A stretch of 16,322 nt of DNA from assembly GCA_014239035.1 (NCBI GenBank), contig JAAZZY010000030.1:1-16322 (forward strand), in the 5' to 3' direction. The notes under the pieces are model-generated. The model was not told the origin of the DNA and did no database searches. It was given only the letters and a program-made list of their open reading frames with translations. Shown piece by piece: positions 1-7,380 of this stretch. The stretch comes from Chlamydiia bacterium (GTDB taxonomy: Bacteria; Chlamydiota; Chlamydiia; Chlamydiales; JAAZZY01). Numbering within the stretch: position 1 is the stretch's first letter; every line of letters starts with the position of its first letter. Both the position numbers and the translations under genes were made by a program.

Positions 1-518
1 AATCTGCGTGCAATAATGCGCGTTATCTCTACATGCGCTTCGTTATCTTTCCCCACCGGCACAAGGTCTGCTTTGGGCAACAATATATCGGCTGCCTGAA
101 GTACTGGGTAGTTCACAAGGCCAATAGGAATACTCTCTTCATCAATATTGGCAGCTCTAGCCATATCTTTAATACTGGGAAGCCCAGTGAGTCGATTGAG
201 TGAAATGAGCATTTGAAAAAATAAGTTCATTTCACAGACAGACGGCACAGCAGATTGAAGATAGATGACAGACTTAGCAGGATCAATACCGCAGGCAAGA
301 TAATCAGCCACCATTTCTTTCATGTGACCTCTAGCTGCTAAGATATGTTCTTTTTGAGGCTTCGTTGTTAAAAGATGCAAGTCCGCAATTAGAAAAAAAC
401 ATTCATATTTATCTTGAAGCTTCACACGATTCTTTATGGAGCCCAGGTAGTGCCCCAGATGTAGTTTCCCAGTAGGTCGATCGCCACTTACTATTCTTTT
501 TTTTGGTGCTATACTCAT
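1..518 (-). CDS. trpS: Tryptophanyl-tRNA synthetase, N-terminal part (cut by window edge)
   Basis: Class I aminoacyl-tRNA synthetase that charges tRNA-Trp with tryptophan in the cytoplasm. Reading the minus strand from the ATG at 518 gives 172 codons without a stop before the left edge. The start MSIAPKKRIVSGDRPTGKLH is followed by HLGH (residues 20-23), the HIGH ATP-binding signature in the GDRPTG-x-LHLGH context usual for TrpRS. Further on are LNRLTGLPSIKDMARAAN, NYPVLQAADILL and LVPVGKDNEAHVE, blocks that line the active site of the TrpRS/TyrRS subfamily and whose wording fits TrpRS. The KMSKS loop and anticodon-binding part lie outside the window. No clear Shine-Dalgarno precedes the ATG. 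It follows the second tyrP gene by 51 bp on the same strand with no visible terminator between, so co-transcription is plausible. TyrRS is the alternative, but the GDRPTG motif argues against it. Confidence 0.92.
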   Translation of the reverse strand, partial: MSIAPKKRIVSGDRPTGKLHLGHYLGSIKNRVKLQDKYECFFLIADLHLLTTKPQKEHILAARGHMKEMVADYLACGIDPAKSVIYLQSAVPSVCEMNLFFQMLISLNRLTGLPSIKDMARAANIDEESIPIGLVNYPVLQAADILLPKADLVPVGKDNEAHVEITRIIARR

Positions 519-569
519 GCTTTTTAGGTGAATTTTAAGCTCTTATCCCATTTTGAACAATCGCTAAAT

Positions 570-1772
570 CTAATGCCACTGGTCGATCAAAGCAACCACA
601 ATCACTGCAAAAGAGATTAAAATAACGGTTGTTAGAAGAACTCGTCCTCCAAAGACCTTGAATTTGCTTTCTAATTTCAAGCGGTATCGTCCTGACCAAA
701 CAATAACAGCTGGTAGCACCCCCAATAGAATAGCTACAAAAATGGCTCCATATTTTAGGGCAGATATAAAAACATTTGGGAAAACCAATGAGAAGAAAAG
801 TGGGGGTAAGAAGGTCAAAAGAGTGATGAAAAAACGGCCCTTTGCGTTCTTTTCAATTTTAAAGCCATCTGCTAAGAAGTCCGAGAGACTCAGAGCAACA
901 CCCAAAAATGACGTTAAAATAACAAAATAGCTGAAAAACCTTAGAAGTTCAGTCATTATGTGATTCGAGACTCGGACATCTAGTATAGTAATTAAATCTA
1001 CCTCAGCATTCGCACTCCTAGACAAAGTATAAAAACTATTTGCACCAACACCTGGAATAACTCCGAGCGTCAGGACTTCCCAGATGAGGTAAAAGATCAA
1101 TGGAATCAAGCCACCCCAAAAGAGGGCCTTCTTCAATAGGTCTACTCGATATCCCAGATAATAAGACAAGCTTGGGATAATAATATGATACCCAAAAGAG
1201 GTTACCATGATCGCAAGCGATGACCAAACCATTGGCCACGATTGAAAAGCTAGGTTCTCCCCTTTGACATGTCCAAAAGAAATTGCGCAAATCACAACAA
1301 AGGTTAAAACCATTCCCAGCATTAAAGCTCTATTGATATAGTCTACAGGCTTTGTCCCCAAATAAACACAAAATCCAAATAGCATTAAAAAGGGGATTGG
1401 ACCAACCCACAAAGGTAGAGGCCTTTGAAGCAGGCCTTCCATCGAACTTAAAAAAAGAGCTCCACATCCAGATAAATAGGCTGTAGTCAAGCAGTAGAGT
1501 AAGAATAAATAGACAATCCAACTAACAACTTTACCAACCACTCCAAGAGTATGCTCGGCAATCGTTACAATATTAACATCTCTTTCATGCCAAAGTGTGG
1601 CTTCCAAAAAAAGAAATGCTGTTGTTGTCATGTAGAGCCAACAAGCTAGAAGCAAGATAATTGACGGGATCAACCCACCCAACCCAGAAGTTATAGGCAG
1701 TGCAATCATCCCTGCACCAATTGCAGTTCCAGCTACAAGTAAAACTCCTCCAAAAACTCTATTTTTCTTCAT
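570..1772 (-). CDS. tyrP: Aromatic amino acid permease, TyrP-like (second copy)
   Basis: 400-residue polytopic inner-membrane protein of the hydroxy/aromatic amino acid permease family (HAAAP, with E. coli TyrP, Mtr and TnaB), which import tyrosine or tryptophan by proton symport. Visible family marks are AGTAIGAGM at residues 14-22 in the first helix, followed by ALPITSGLGG, and SFGYHIIIP around residues 192-200. About 11 hydrophobic helices alternate with short loops, and the length is normal for the family (about 400). The start ATG lies 3 bp after the stop of the upstream paralogue (1776-2990), so the two genes are co-transcribed and possibly translationally coupled. They align end to end but are clearly diverged, suggesting an old duplication and perhaps different substrates (tyrosine against tryptophan). 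Substrate cannot be read from sequence. trpS follows downstream, which favours a tryptophan link for at least one copy. Confidence 0.9.
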   Translation of the reverse strand: MKKNRVFGGVLLVAGTAIGAGMIALPITSGLGGLIPSIILLLACWLYMTTTAFLFLEATLWHERDVNIVTIAEHTLGVVGKVVSWIVYLFLLYCLTTAYLSGCGALFLSSMEGLLQRPLPLWVGPIPFLMLFGFCVYLGTKPVDYINRALMLGMVLTFVVICAISFGHVKGENLAFQSWPMVWSSLAIMVTSFGYHIIIPSLSYYLGYRVDLLKKALFWGGLIPLIFYLIWEVLTLGVIPGVGANSFYTLSRSANAEVDLITILDVRVSNHIMTELLRFFSYFVILTSFLGVALSLSDFLADGFKIEKNAKGRFFITLLTFLPPLFFSLVFPNVFISALKYGAIFVAILLGVLPAVIVWSGRYRLKLESKFKVFGGRVLLTTVILISFAVIVVALIDQWH

Positions 1773-1775
1773 GAT

Positions 1776-2990
1776 CTATAAAATATTTTTTAAAAATTCG
1801 AGGCTAAATATTTCCTGCGCCAGCTGCATTACCATTACAAGGAAACCAATGAGTATAACAATAGAGAGCATCAAGCGTCCACCTGGAACAATTTTATGCT
1901 CTATTTTTTTTCTTTTGTAGCGCAGCTCCCAGACCATAAAGGCTGGTATAAACACAAATAAAATAATTGCTGCAAATCCTCCAACAAGCCCCAAAGCCTG
2001 AATAAATCCACCTGGGTAAATCATTGCAATAGCATAAGGCAGACCAAGAACAAGTAGAATCAACCACAACCTGTTGAACCAATTATTTGACACTCTTAGA
2101 GCATCTCTTAAAAAATCTAAAAGAGCTAGAGCCTGCGCTAAAAAGGAAGTAACAATAGCAAAAAATGCAAAATATTGCACAAATTTTCCCATAAGCGGGT
2201 ATTTGATAAAGCCCAAGATATTCTCAAGCGAGAGCGTACCATGGAAGTTGGTGACTGGAACGATCCCTAAAATAAGCCAATCCCATAAAATGTAGACAAG
2301 CAGGGGAATAGCACCACCCACAACAACCATTTGGATCATCTTGGATCGATCCTTTTTCAGGTAGCTTGTAAGAGTTGGAATAATATTGTGGTATCCAAAT
2401 GAGGTAATGGTCACAGGAATAGCAAGTAGCGAGTAGTTCCAGACCTTGTGATTAAAAAAGCTGGTTTCTACTTGAGAGGTTCCAAAACTTATAACCAAAA
2501 AATAGGTTAAAATTAATCCCAACATTAACAGGCGGTTAATTTTATCCACAAAGGCAGTCCCTAAATAGACAAACAGTCCAAATAAAACCGTAAAAAATAA
2601 ACTTCCCTGCCAATACTTCACTTGGATAGTTACGTTATTCTCAAAAAAATTATGGACAAGCGATCCGCTTCCATCAATGTATGCTACAAGCATGCAGAAA
2701 AATAAAAAGAGGTAGGTGATCCAGCAGATAGTTTTGCCTATCTTTCCAAGACTTTCCTCAGTCATGGTGATAAAGTTTGTGTCTTGCTTAAAAGAGAGAT
2801 TCACTTCCAGTAGTAGGAGAGCTGTTATGGTCATAAAAAGCCAGCAGAACCCGAAAATGGTGATGGCCGGATAAAACCCAGCTATACCCGTAACGATGGG
2901 AAGCCCCAGCATTCCTCCGCCTATAGCACTACCCGCTATCAGAAGAGTTCCTCCTAATAGGCTGCCTTTTTCAACTTTTTGGTTTTTCAT
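1776..2990 (-). CDS. tyrP: Aromatic amino acid permease, TyrP-like (first copy)
   Basis: 404-residue inner-membrane permease of the HAAAP family, paralogous to the gene directly downstream. AGSAIGGGM (residues 19-27) and LGLPIVTGIAGF form the conserved unwound first helix that binds the amino acid, and SFGYHNIIP (about 197-205) is the second family signature. The rest is a series of hydrophobic spans with a short charged tail. Chlamydiae depend on host amino acids, and tandem tyrP copies are also known in Chlamydia, so the likely role is scavenging tyrosine or tryptophan from the host cell. The ATG at 2990 lies 8 bp after the thyX stop (TGA, 2999-3001). The sequence just upstream has no good Shine-Dalgarno, so translation may depend on coupling with thyX. 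Substrate specificity is inferred only. Confidence 0.9.
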   Translation of the reverse strand: MKNQKVEKGSLLGGTLLIAGSAIGGGMLGLPIVTGIAGFYPAITIFGFCWLFMTITALLLLEVNLSFKQDTNFITMTEESLGKIGKTICWITYLFLFFCMLVAYIDGSGSLVHNFFENNVTIQVKYWQGSLFFTVLFGLFVYLGTAFVDKINRLLMLGLILTYFLVISFGTSQVETSFFNHKVWNYSLLAIPVTITSFGYHNIIPTLTSYLKKDRSKMIQMVVVGGAIPLLVYILWDWLILGIVPVTNFHGTLSLENILGFIKYPLMGKFVQYFAFFAIVTSFLAQALALLDFLRDALRVSNNWFNRLWLILLVLGLPYAIAMIYPGGFIQALGLVGGFAAIILFVFIPAFMVWELRYKRKKIEHKIVPGGRLMLSIVILIGFLVMVMQLAQEIFSLEFLKNIL

Positions 2991-2998
2991 GAATCAAT

Positions 2999-4624
2999 TC
3001 AAGATTGCTTAAGTTTTTCAACTTTTTTTTCTTCTTGCCCCAGGCGACCAAGCTCTTCGTGACCTTCATAGTCGACAAATCTAAAGATGGGTTCAAACTC
3101 TGGAATAGCTTCACAAACTTGCTTAGCCATTTCTTGAGCAATATATCGATAGTTAGGGTGTCCAGCTGGAGAGGAACGAAGTTCACATATCCACTGGAGC
3201 GCTCTAAGGTTCAAATTGAAGTACCAAGGCATATTAAATGCCATGGGAACAACATATTGCGCCTCTTCTGGAAGTTCTCCAACAATGGCATCATATGCTT
3301 TTTTGGATTGATCCATTGCTGATCTATACTGTTCTTCCATTTCACTGCCTACAATTTCAGGAGGAATGAAGTAGCCATAACCGCATGTCAACAGTTGACG
3401 TTCTTGAGTCAAAATTCGATGGCGATGAAGGTCGCGATAACATCCAAAGTCGCTCATAATTTCAAAAGTAAATGCTGCATGCTCTAAAGCTCGAGGCGAT
3501 TTGTGGCGTCTATTTTCGCGGCTATTGCACCCCGCATCAATAATCCGAGCAATATCTTCCTTAGACAATTTCTTACAGTAGTCTCTTAGATCACTAAGAC
3601 GTTTATTTGAATTGGCATAGAGCGTTGCTGCCGCTACTTTTTTGACGTCATCTGGATCAAATTCAATCAGCTTGACCCCAGGCTGCATCGATTCACTTTT
3701 AAAGTTACAATGCTGTTTAGTCACCACTTTAACTTCTTCTTGCATAGACTCAAAGAAGCGAACAAAGTCTACTTGATTTTTGTGATTTGCATCTGCCCTT
3801 CTTACAAATGATGGGATAACACTGGATAGTTCATTATAAGATTGTCTTCCAAGATCTTGAAGTTCAACTAAATTATTCACATTGAGTTTTCGAATTAACC
3901 CTTCGAAGAAACGGCCGTTTCCGTAAACACCCATATTCGTCAAGGCACTAGCAGGTAAAAGCCCCCTTAGGCAATCTAACACTTTGGCTCTTAAAGCGGC
4001 ACCATAGGCAACTTTGGAAGTGTTCTCTTCTTTAGGAAATTTTTCTTCCATAAACTCTGTAAGAGGAGGAATGAGCTTGCTGTATGTATCAAAAAGCATG
4101 TTACAAGTGTCAACATATAGATCACGATAAGCTGATGTCATCAATACTGGCTCTTTATAAAAGAGGTACTCTCCATTAACCTTCTGATCAAAGTAGATAT
4201 AGCGTGTTGACTTTTCTAGAGGGGATCCTCCGATTCTAGCATCTTGTACAGCTTTGACGGCAAGCATAGAAACATTTTCGATAGCAAGGTGTGCTCCACC
4301 AAGCTCTCCAATAGAGTCGTCTCCATATCCATCTAAAATTCGATCATAAAAGTTCTGAGCTTTATGAATAGCAGCGACTTGATCTGAAGCTTCTTCACCA
4401 CCTGCCATTCCAGCAATAGACTCAAAAGCAGTCTCTTCATTGAGGATAAATTCTTTTAAAAGTAGAGAACGAAGACCCAGGCTTGATCTAGAGTATCTAG
4501 AAAACAAAGCTCCTTTGATAACCTCTGGTAGGTTTCTTAAAACGAACACGTTCGAATCAATATTTGTGACAAAGTGTTGCAAAATTTTAACTTGACTTTC
4601 ACTGAACTCTTCATAACTCTGCAT
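2999..4624 (-). CDS. thyX: Flavin-dependent thymidylate synthase, double-length chlamydial type
   Basis: ThyX makes dTMP from dUMP using FAD, NADPH and methylene-tetrahydrofolate. Ordinary ThyX is about 220-270 residues; this one is 541, and both halves look like a ThyX fold. The second half has EHAAFTFEI (about 381-389), RHR at 401-403 and the late NLRAL...ELRS block (about 472-484). The first half has the matching IENVSMLAV (115-123), S134-PLEK-S139-T-R141, and a late NGRFFEGLIRK block (about 236-246). The canonical RHRxxSxxxxSxR signature is thus split: its SxxxxSxR portion is in half one, where RHR reads A129-R-I131, and RHR is in half two, where the second Ser and final Arg are replaced by Leu411 and Thr413. 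This resembles the chlamydial ThyX form (CT632, from memory). AAAGGA lies about 10 nt upstream of the ATG at 4624. It heads an apparent operon with two tyrP genes and trpS. Confidence 0.88.
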   Translation of the reverse strand: MQSYEEFSESQVKILQHFVTNIDSNVFVLRNLPEVIKGALFSRYSRSSLGLRSLLLKEFILNEETAFESIAGMAGGEEASDQVAAIHKAQNFYDRILDGYGDDSIGELGGAHLAIENVSMLAVKAVQDARIGGSPLEKSTRYIYFDQKVNGEYLFYKEPVLMTSAYRDLYVDTCNMLFDTYSKLIPPLTEFMEEKFPKEENTSKVAYGAALRAKVLDCLRGLLPASALTNMGVYGNGRFFEGLIRKLNVNNLVELQDLGRQSYNELSSVIPSFVRRADANHKNQVDFVRFFESMQEEVKVVTKQHCNFKSESMQPGVKLIEFDPDDVKKVAAATLYANSNKRLSDLRDYCKKLSKEDIARIIDAGCNSRENRRHKSPRALEHAAFTFEIMSDFGCYRDLHRHRILTQERQLLTCGYGYFIPPEIVGSEMEEQYRSAMDQSKKAYDAIVGELPEEAQYVVPMAFNMPWYFNLNLRALQWICELRSSPAGHPNYRYIAQEMAKQVCEAIPEFEPIFRFVDYEGHEELGRLGQEEKKVEKLKQS

Positions 4625-4860
4625 TGAACAATTGTCCTTTAACTTTCAAAAAAATAGACGGTTTATAAGAAGAAAACAGCAAGCGTGCCATATTTTAAAA
4701 AGGGTATCAAGAGAAAAAACCTTAAAAAGAGCAAATAGACAATAACAGTTGGCCTTTATTTTTAAATAAAAATTTACAGCTTTTTACTATTTAATCATAT
4801 AGCCAGCCAATATAAGGTTTATTTCTATCGATATATTTTCAAATGAGAATAGATTTTGCT

Positions 4861-4888
4861 TGGACAAAAAAAAGGCTGCTAATAAACT
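4861..4888 (+). promoter_or_regulatory. Candidate sigma70-type promoter of the first C1q-like gene
   Basis: TGGACA (4861-4866, five of six matches to TTGACA) is followed after 16 bp by TAAACT (4883-4888, four of six matches to TATAAT), just upstream of the strong ribosome binding site of the 4918 gene. The spacer contains a run of eight A. This is the best promoter-like arrangement read upstream of this gene; no experimental support can be inferred from sequence. Confidence 0.4.
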
Positions 4889-4903
4889 ATTTTTTAAAAT
4901 CAC

Positions 4904-4909
4904 AAGGAG
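4904..4909 (+). promoter_or_regulatory. Strong ribosome binding site of the first C1q-like gene
   Basis: AAGGAG lies 8 nt before the ATG at 4918. It is one of the best Shine-Dalgarno matches in the window and fixes the start codon. A strong site implies efficient translation compared with the weakly led neighbours hemB and tyrP. Confidence 0.7.
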
Positions 4910-4917
4910 CAGAATAA

Positions 4918-5526
4918 ATGGAACCAATTAACAGACTAGAAAGTGAATATTTTGTTGGCCTAGATAGCTCATCAGATTTTGTGATTGGGGGGTCCTCAGG
5001 AAAAACTTTATTTAAAATAAACCAAAAAGGGGAAAGAGCACTTCCTTTTAATCCTTTTTTTGAAGCTAATTTATCTAATCAATCATGCAGTGGCTTTCAA
5101 AGAGGCTCTCAAATAACTCTTCCATTTAAGCCCGATAATATTGTTTCAAATATTGGAGAATACTACAACAAAGCAGATGGGGAATTCAGCGTTAACCATG
5201 AATATTCAGGAGTTTATCACTTTTCTGCTCGTGTCCTTGTAAATGGACTGACACGTTTTCAAGAATATGTTGATTTAATTCTTAATGTTGGCTCGAAAGC
5301 ATATGTAACAAGAAGTGAGGCTTCAGGTGATACTCCATTTTCTGCCAGTATTTCACGCATAGTAAGCATGAAGGCAGGAGAAGCAGTTAGCGTGGCTGTT
5401 AGACTTATCCACTATCTTGTAGAACCTAATTCTGATATTCCAATTAATATCTGCTTATCAGGAGATCATTTATCTAACGGAACAACAACGCATTATTCTA
5501 CTTTTTCAGGTTATAAGATTGCATGA
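4918..5526 (+). CDS. C1q-like (gC1q/TNF-fold) domain protein, copy A
   Basis: 202 residues. Function is unknown in bacteria of this kind; I read residues about 46-202 as a globular C1q-like domain. The C1q signature is F-x5-[ND]-x4-[FYWL]-x6-F-x5-G-x-Y-x-F. Here F70-x7-N78-x4-Y83-x6-F90-x7-G98-V-Y100-H-F102 fits it with two 2-residue insertions. The C-terminal STFSGYKIA (194-202) matches the STFSG(F/Y) last strand typical of gC1q, and PFFEANLS (46-53) corresponds to the first strand. There is no collagen-like Gly-x-y stretch, signal peptide or membrane helix, so it is cytosolic or leaves by a system without a classical signal. gC1q domains form trimers and bind ligands. A paralogue follows 92 bp downstream of its TGA. 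The first 45 residues are shared only with that paralogue. A TNF-like jelly roll of other kinship is the main alternative. Confidence 0.72.
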   Translation: MEPINRLESEYFVGLDSSSDFVIGGSSGKTLFKINQKGERALPFNPFFEANLSNQSCSGFQRGSQITLPFKPDNIVSNIGEYYNKADGEFSVNHEYSGVYHFSARVLVNGLTRFQEYVDLILNVGSKAYVTRSEASGDTPFSASISRIVSMKAGEAVSVAVRLIHYLVEPNSDIPINICLSGDHLSNGTTTHYSTFSGYKIA

Positions 5527-5580
5527 TCAGAAACATGGAGGATATAACCAACTAATATATTGTTAGAAAAAACACGTTCT

Positions 5581-5604
5581 TATAGAAACCACACTTTTTA
5601 GGAG
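5581..5604 (+). promoter_or_regulatory. Weak -10 candidate and ribosome binding site before C1q-like copy B
   Basis: The 92-bp spacer between the two C1q-like genes holds TTGTTA (5560-5565) and TATAGA (5581-5586), separated by only 15 bp, a poor but possible promoter. AGGAG at 5600-5604 lies 14 nt before the ATG at 5619, longer than ideal; a weaker GAGAGA at 5609-5614 is 4 nt before it. The gene could have its own promoter or be read from copy A. Confidence 0.3.
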
Positions 5605-5618
5605 ATTTGAGAGACAGC

Positions 5619-6230
5619 ATGATAAATAAATTAGAAAAGTCAGCATATGTTGGTACTGGTGTTAGTGGTCTTTTTGAAATTGGGTCTTCTATAGCTGGAC
5701 CTCCTTTAGATGAAGAAATTTACTTTCAAGTGAATAATGAGGGATTAGGAAGATTTCCTTTTACTCCTTTTTTTGAAGCAACTTTATCTACCAGTTTTAA
5801 TTTACCTCAGCAAAACACCTCAAAAAAAATTACACTCCCCTTCAAACCAGATAATATTATTTCTAATATAGGAGAATACTACAATAAAACTGACGGAACT
5901 TTTACCGCTCCAAATCAAGGAGTGTATCATTTTGAGGCTAGCGTTTATACTAGCTCTTACTCTCAACATTTGTCTTCTGTTGCTATAAGACTTATAGCAG
6001 GTTTACGAGAATATCATGAAGAGTACAAAATCAACGAAGAGAACAGCAAACTCTTTTCAGTCAGTATTTCACAGCCTATTTTTATGCATACAGGTGAAAT
6101 AGCCAGAGCAGCTATTGACTTTATTGGAAATGCCCTTATTGCACCTACGGAGGTTAATTTATGGGGTCAAGGACAAATGCAAAATAGTCCCGTAGGGATG
6201 TCAACTTTTTCTGCATGCCAAATCAGCTAA
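5619..6230 (+). CDS. C1q-like (gC1q/TNF-fold) domain protein, copy B
   Basis: 203 residues from the ATG at 5619. I prefer this start over the TTG at 5607 because MINKLE then aligns with the INRLE start of copy A, and the TTG is only 2 nt from the AGGAG. The C1q signature is clearer than in copy A: N83-x4-Y88-x6-F95-x5-G101-V-Y103-H-F105 matches the family spacing exactly from the Asn on. STFSACQIS closes the protein where gC1q domains end in STFSG. Residues 71-95 match copy A residues 66-90 in 22 of 25 positions, yet 13 of those 22 shared residues use different codons, indicating an old duplication kept by selection. The remainder is much more diverged, as expected for variable ligand-binding loops. 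No signal peptide, collagen repeat or membrane span is visible. Function is unknown; it possibly forms a heterotrimer with copy A. Confidence 0.72.
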   Translation: MINKLEKSAYVGTGVSGLFEIGSSIAGPPLDEEIYFQVNNEGLGRFPFTPFFEATLSTSFNLPQQNTSKKITLPFKPDNIISNIGEYYNKTDGTFTAPNQGVYHFEASVYTSSYSQHLSSVAIRLIAGLREYHEEYKINEENSKLFSVSISQPIFMHTGEIARAAIDFIGNALIAPTEVNLWGQGQMQNSPVGMSTFSACQIS

Positions 6231-6242
6231 AGATAAGATGAG

Positions 6243-6263
6243 AATAAAAGGCTTTTTATTTTT
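6243..6263 (+). terminator. Possible weak terminator after the C1q-like pair
   Basis: AATAAAA (6243-6249) and TTTTATT (6254-6260) can pair across the loop GGCT and are followed by further T residues. The stem is all A-U and therefore weak, so this is only a candidate; hemB begins 52 bp later and may be partly read through. Confidence 0.28.
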
Positions 6264-6314
6264 AAACAATTTCAGTAATTTTTAATTTTCTCAAATAGTG
6301 AAGCTTATTTTAGT

Positions 6315-7313
6315 ATGATAAACATGATCCAAATGCTTAAAAGGCCTAGACGCAATAGAAAAAGTGAAGTTATTCGATCTCTTGTTCAAGAAACTCGCCT
6401 AGATCCAAAAGACTTTGTTGCTCCATTTTTTTTAACAGAGGGTATAAATATTATCTCTCCAATTACAAGCATACCAGGTCAATTCCATTTAAGTTGCAAT
6501 ACGGTTTCCCAAAAAATCGAGGAACTTTTAGAGCTTGGTATTTCATCTTATATTTTTTTTCCATTGATCGCAGCAAAATACAAAGATAAGACCGGATCTT
6601 ATGCGATATCTGAAAGCAATCATCTATTAAAGACCATTCGTAGGATTAAAGAGAACTACCCAGAGATTTGCATTTTTGCAGATATTGCACTAGACCCTTT
6701 TACAACTCACGGACATGATGGCCTACTCTCTAGCTCAGGTGAGGTTTTAAATGATGAAACAATTGTAGCGCTTTCAAAAATGTCACAACATTATGCAGAA
6801 GCTGGAGTTGATGTTATTGCACCATCTGATATGATGGATGGGCGCATTAAATATATTCGAAGGGCTCTAGATCAAGCAGGACATGAAAATGTAAGCATTA
6901 TGTCCTATAGTGCAAAATATGCCTCAGCTTTTTATGGTCCATTTAGAGATGCTCTCAAATCAACTCCATCTCTTGGAGATAAAAAAAGCTATCAGATGAA
7001 TCCTGCTAACAGTAAAGAAGCCTTGCTTGAAGCACTACTAGATGAAGAAGAGGGTGCTGACTTTCTTATGGTAAAGCCTGCAACTCTTTATTTAGATATT
7101 ATTCAAAAGATTAAAGAAAAAAGCTTGCTTCCAATTGCTGCCTATCACGTCAGCGGAGAGTATGCCATGTTAAAAGCTGCTGCTCAAAATAAGTGGTTAG
7201 ATTTTGATAAAGCTCTCTATGAAAGCCTCATTGGCATTAAAAGAGCGGGGGCAGATATCATCATTAGTTATGGTGCTAAAGAAATAATAACTTATCTTCT
7301 CAAACATTCTTAA
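6315..7313 (+). CDS. hemB: Delta-aminolevulinic acid dehydratase (porphobilinogen synthase)
   Basis: Condenses two 5-aminolevulinate molecules to porphobilinogen, the second committed step of heme synthesis, in the cytoplasm. At 332 residues it has the family's usual length. The N-terminal KRPRRNRKSEVIRSLVQET arm is typical. The two active-site lysines are K201 in MSYSAKYASAFYGPFRDA and Schiff-base K254 in FLMVKPATLYLD. The metal-site region reads ADIALDPFTTHGHDG (122-136), with Asp where zinc enzymes have Cys (DVCLC...HGHCG), so this is the Mg-type enzyme without catalytic zinc. Three possible ATG starts (6315, 6324, 6333) lie together and none has a good Shine-Dalgarno; the longest is given. 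In Chlamydia hemB lies next to thyX (from memory); here the C1q-like pair separates them. Confidence 0.95.
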   Translation: MINMIQMLKRPRRNRKSEVIRSLVQETRLDPKDFVAPFFLTEGINIISPITSIPGQFHLSCNTVSQKIEELLELGISSYIFFPLIAAKYKDKTGSYAISESNHLLKTIRRIKENYPEICIFADIALDPFTTHGHDGLLSSSGEVLNDETIVALSKMSQHYAEAGVDVIAPSDMMDGRIKYIRRALDQAGHENVSIMSYSAKYASAFYGPFRDALKSTPSLGDKKSYQMNPANSKEALLEALLDEEEGADFLMVKPATLYLDIIQKIKEKSLLPIAAYHVSGEYAMLKAAAQNKWLDFDKALYESLIGIKRAGADIIISYGAKEIITYLLKHS

Positions 7314-7380
7314 ATTTTTTATTGAACATTAATAAATATTAAGAGCATGACGGTATATACATCTTTTTAAGGTCTTTTTA

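Larger units (their letters stand above)
4625..4917. promoter_or_regulatory. Divergent intergenic region between thyX and the first C1q-like gene
   Basis: 293 bp of AT-rich DNA between divergently transcribed genes, one of the two larger non-coding stretches in the window. It should contain the thyX promoter (minus strand) and the promoter of the 4918 gene (plus strand, listed separately). On the minus strand a TATAAA (4662-4667) sits at a sensible distance from the thyX start and could be its -10 box, but I see no convincing -35 partner 16-18 bp upstream. A 7-bp inverted repeat, TTTATTT-TT-AAATAAA at 4755-4770, is present but is expected by chance in such AT-rich sequence. I see no tRNA, small RNA or additional gene here. 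Confidence 0.5.

Noticed and set aside
4755..4770. Inverted repeat TTTATTT-TT-AAATAAA upstream of the C1q-like genes as an operator.
   Set aside because: Pure A/T arms in an AT-rich spacer are expected by chance and no second copy is seen.
5607..5618. TTG at 5607 as start codon of C1q-like copy B.
   Set aside because: The Shine-Dalgarno AGGAG would be only 2 nt away, and the ATG at 5619 aligns with the start region of copy A.
7329..7342. Inverted repeat TTAATA-AA-TATTAA between hemB and the autotransporter gene as terminator or operator.
   Set aside because: Six A/T pairs only, no G-C stem and no following T run; too weak to call. The nearby GGTATATAC also lacks a -35 partner at a fitting distance.
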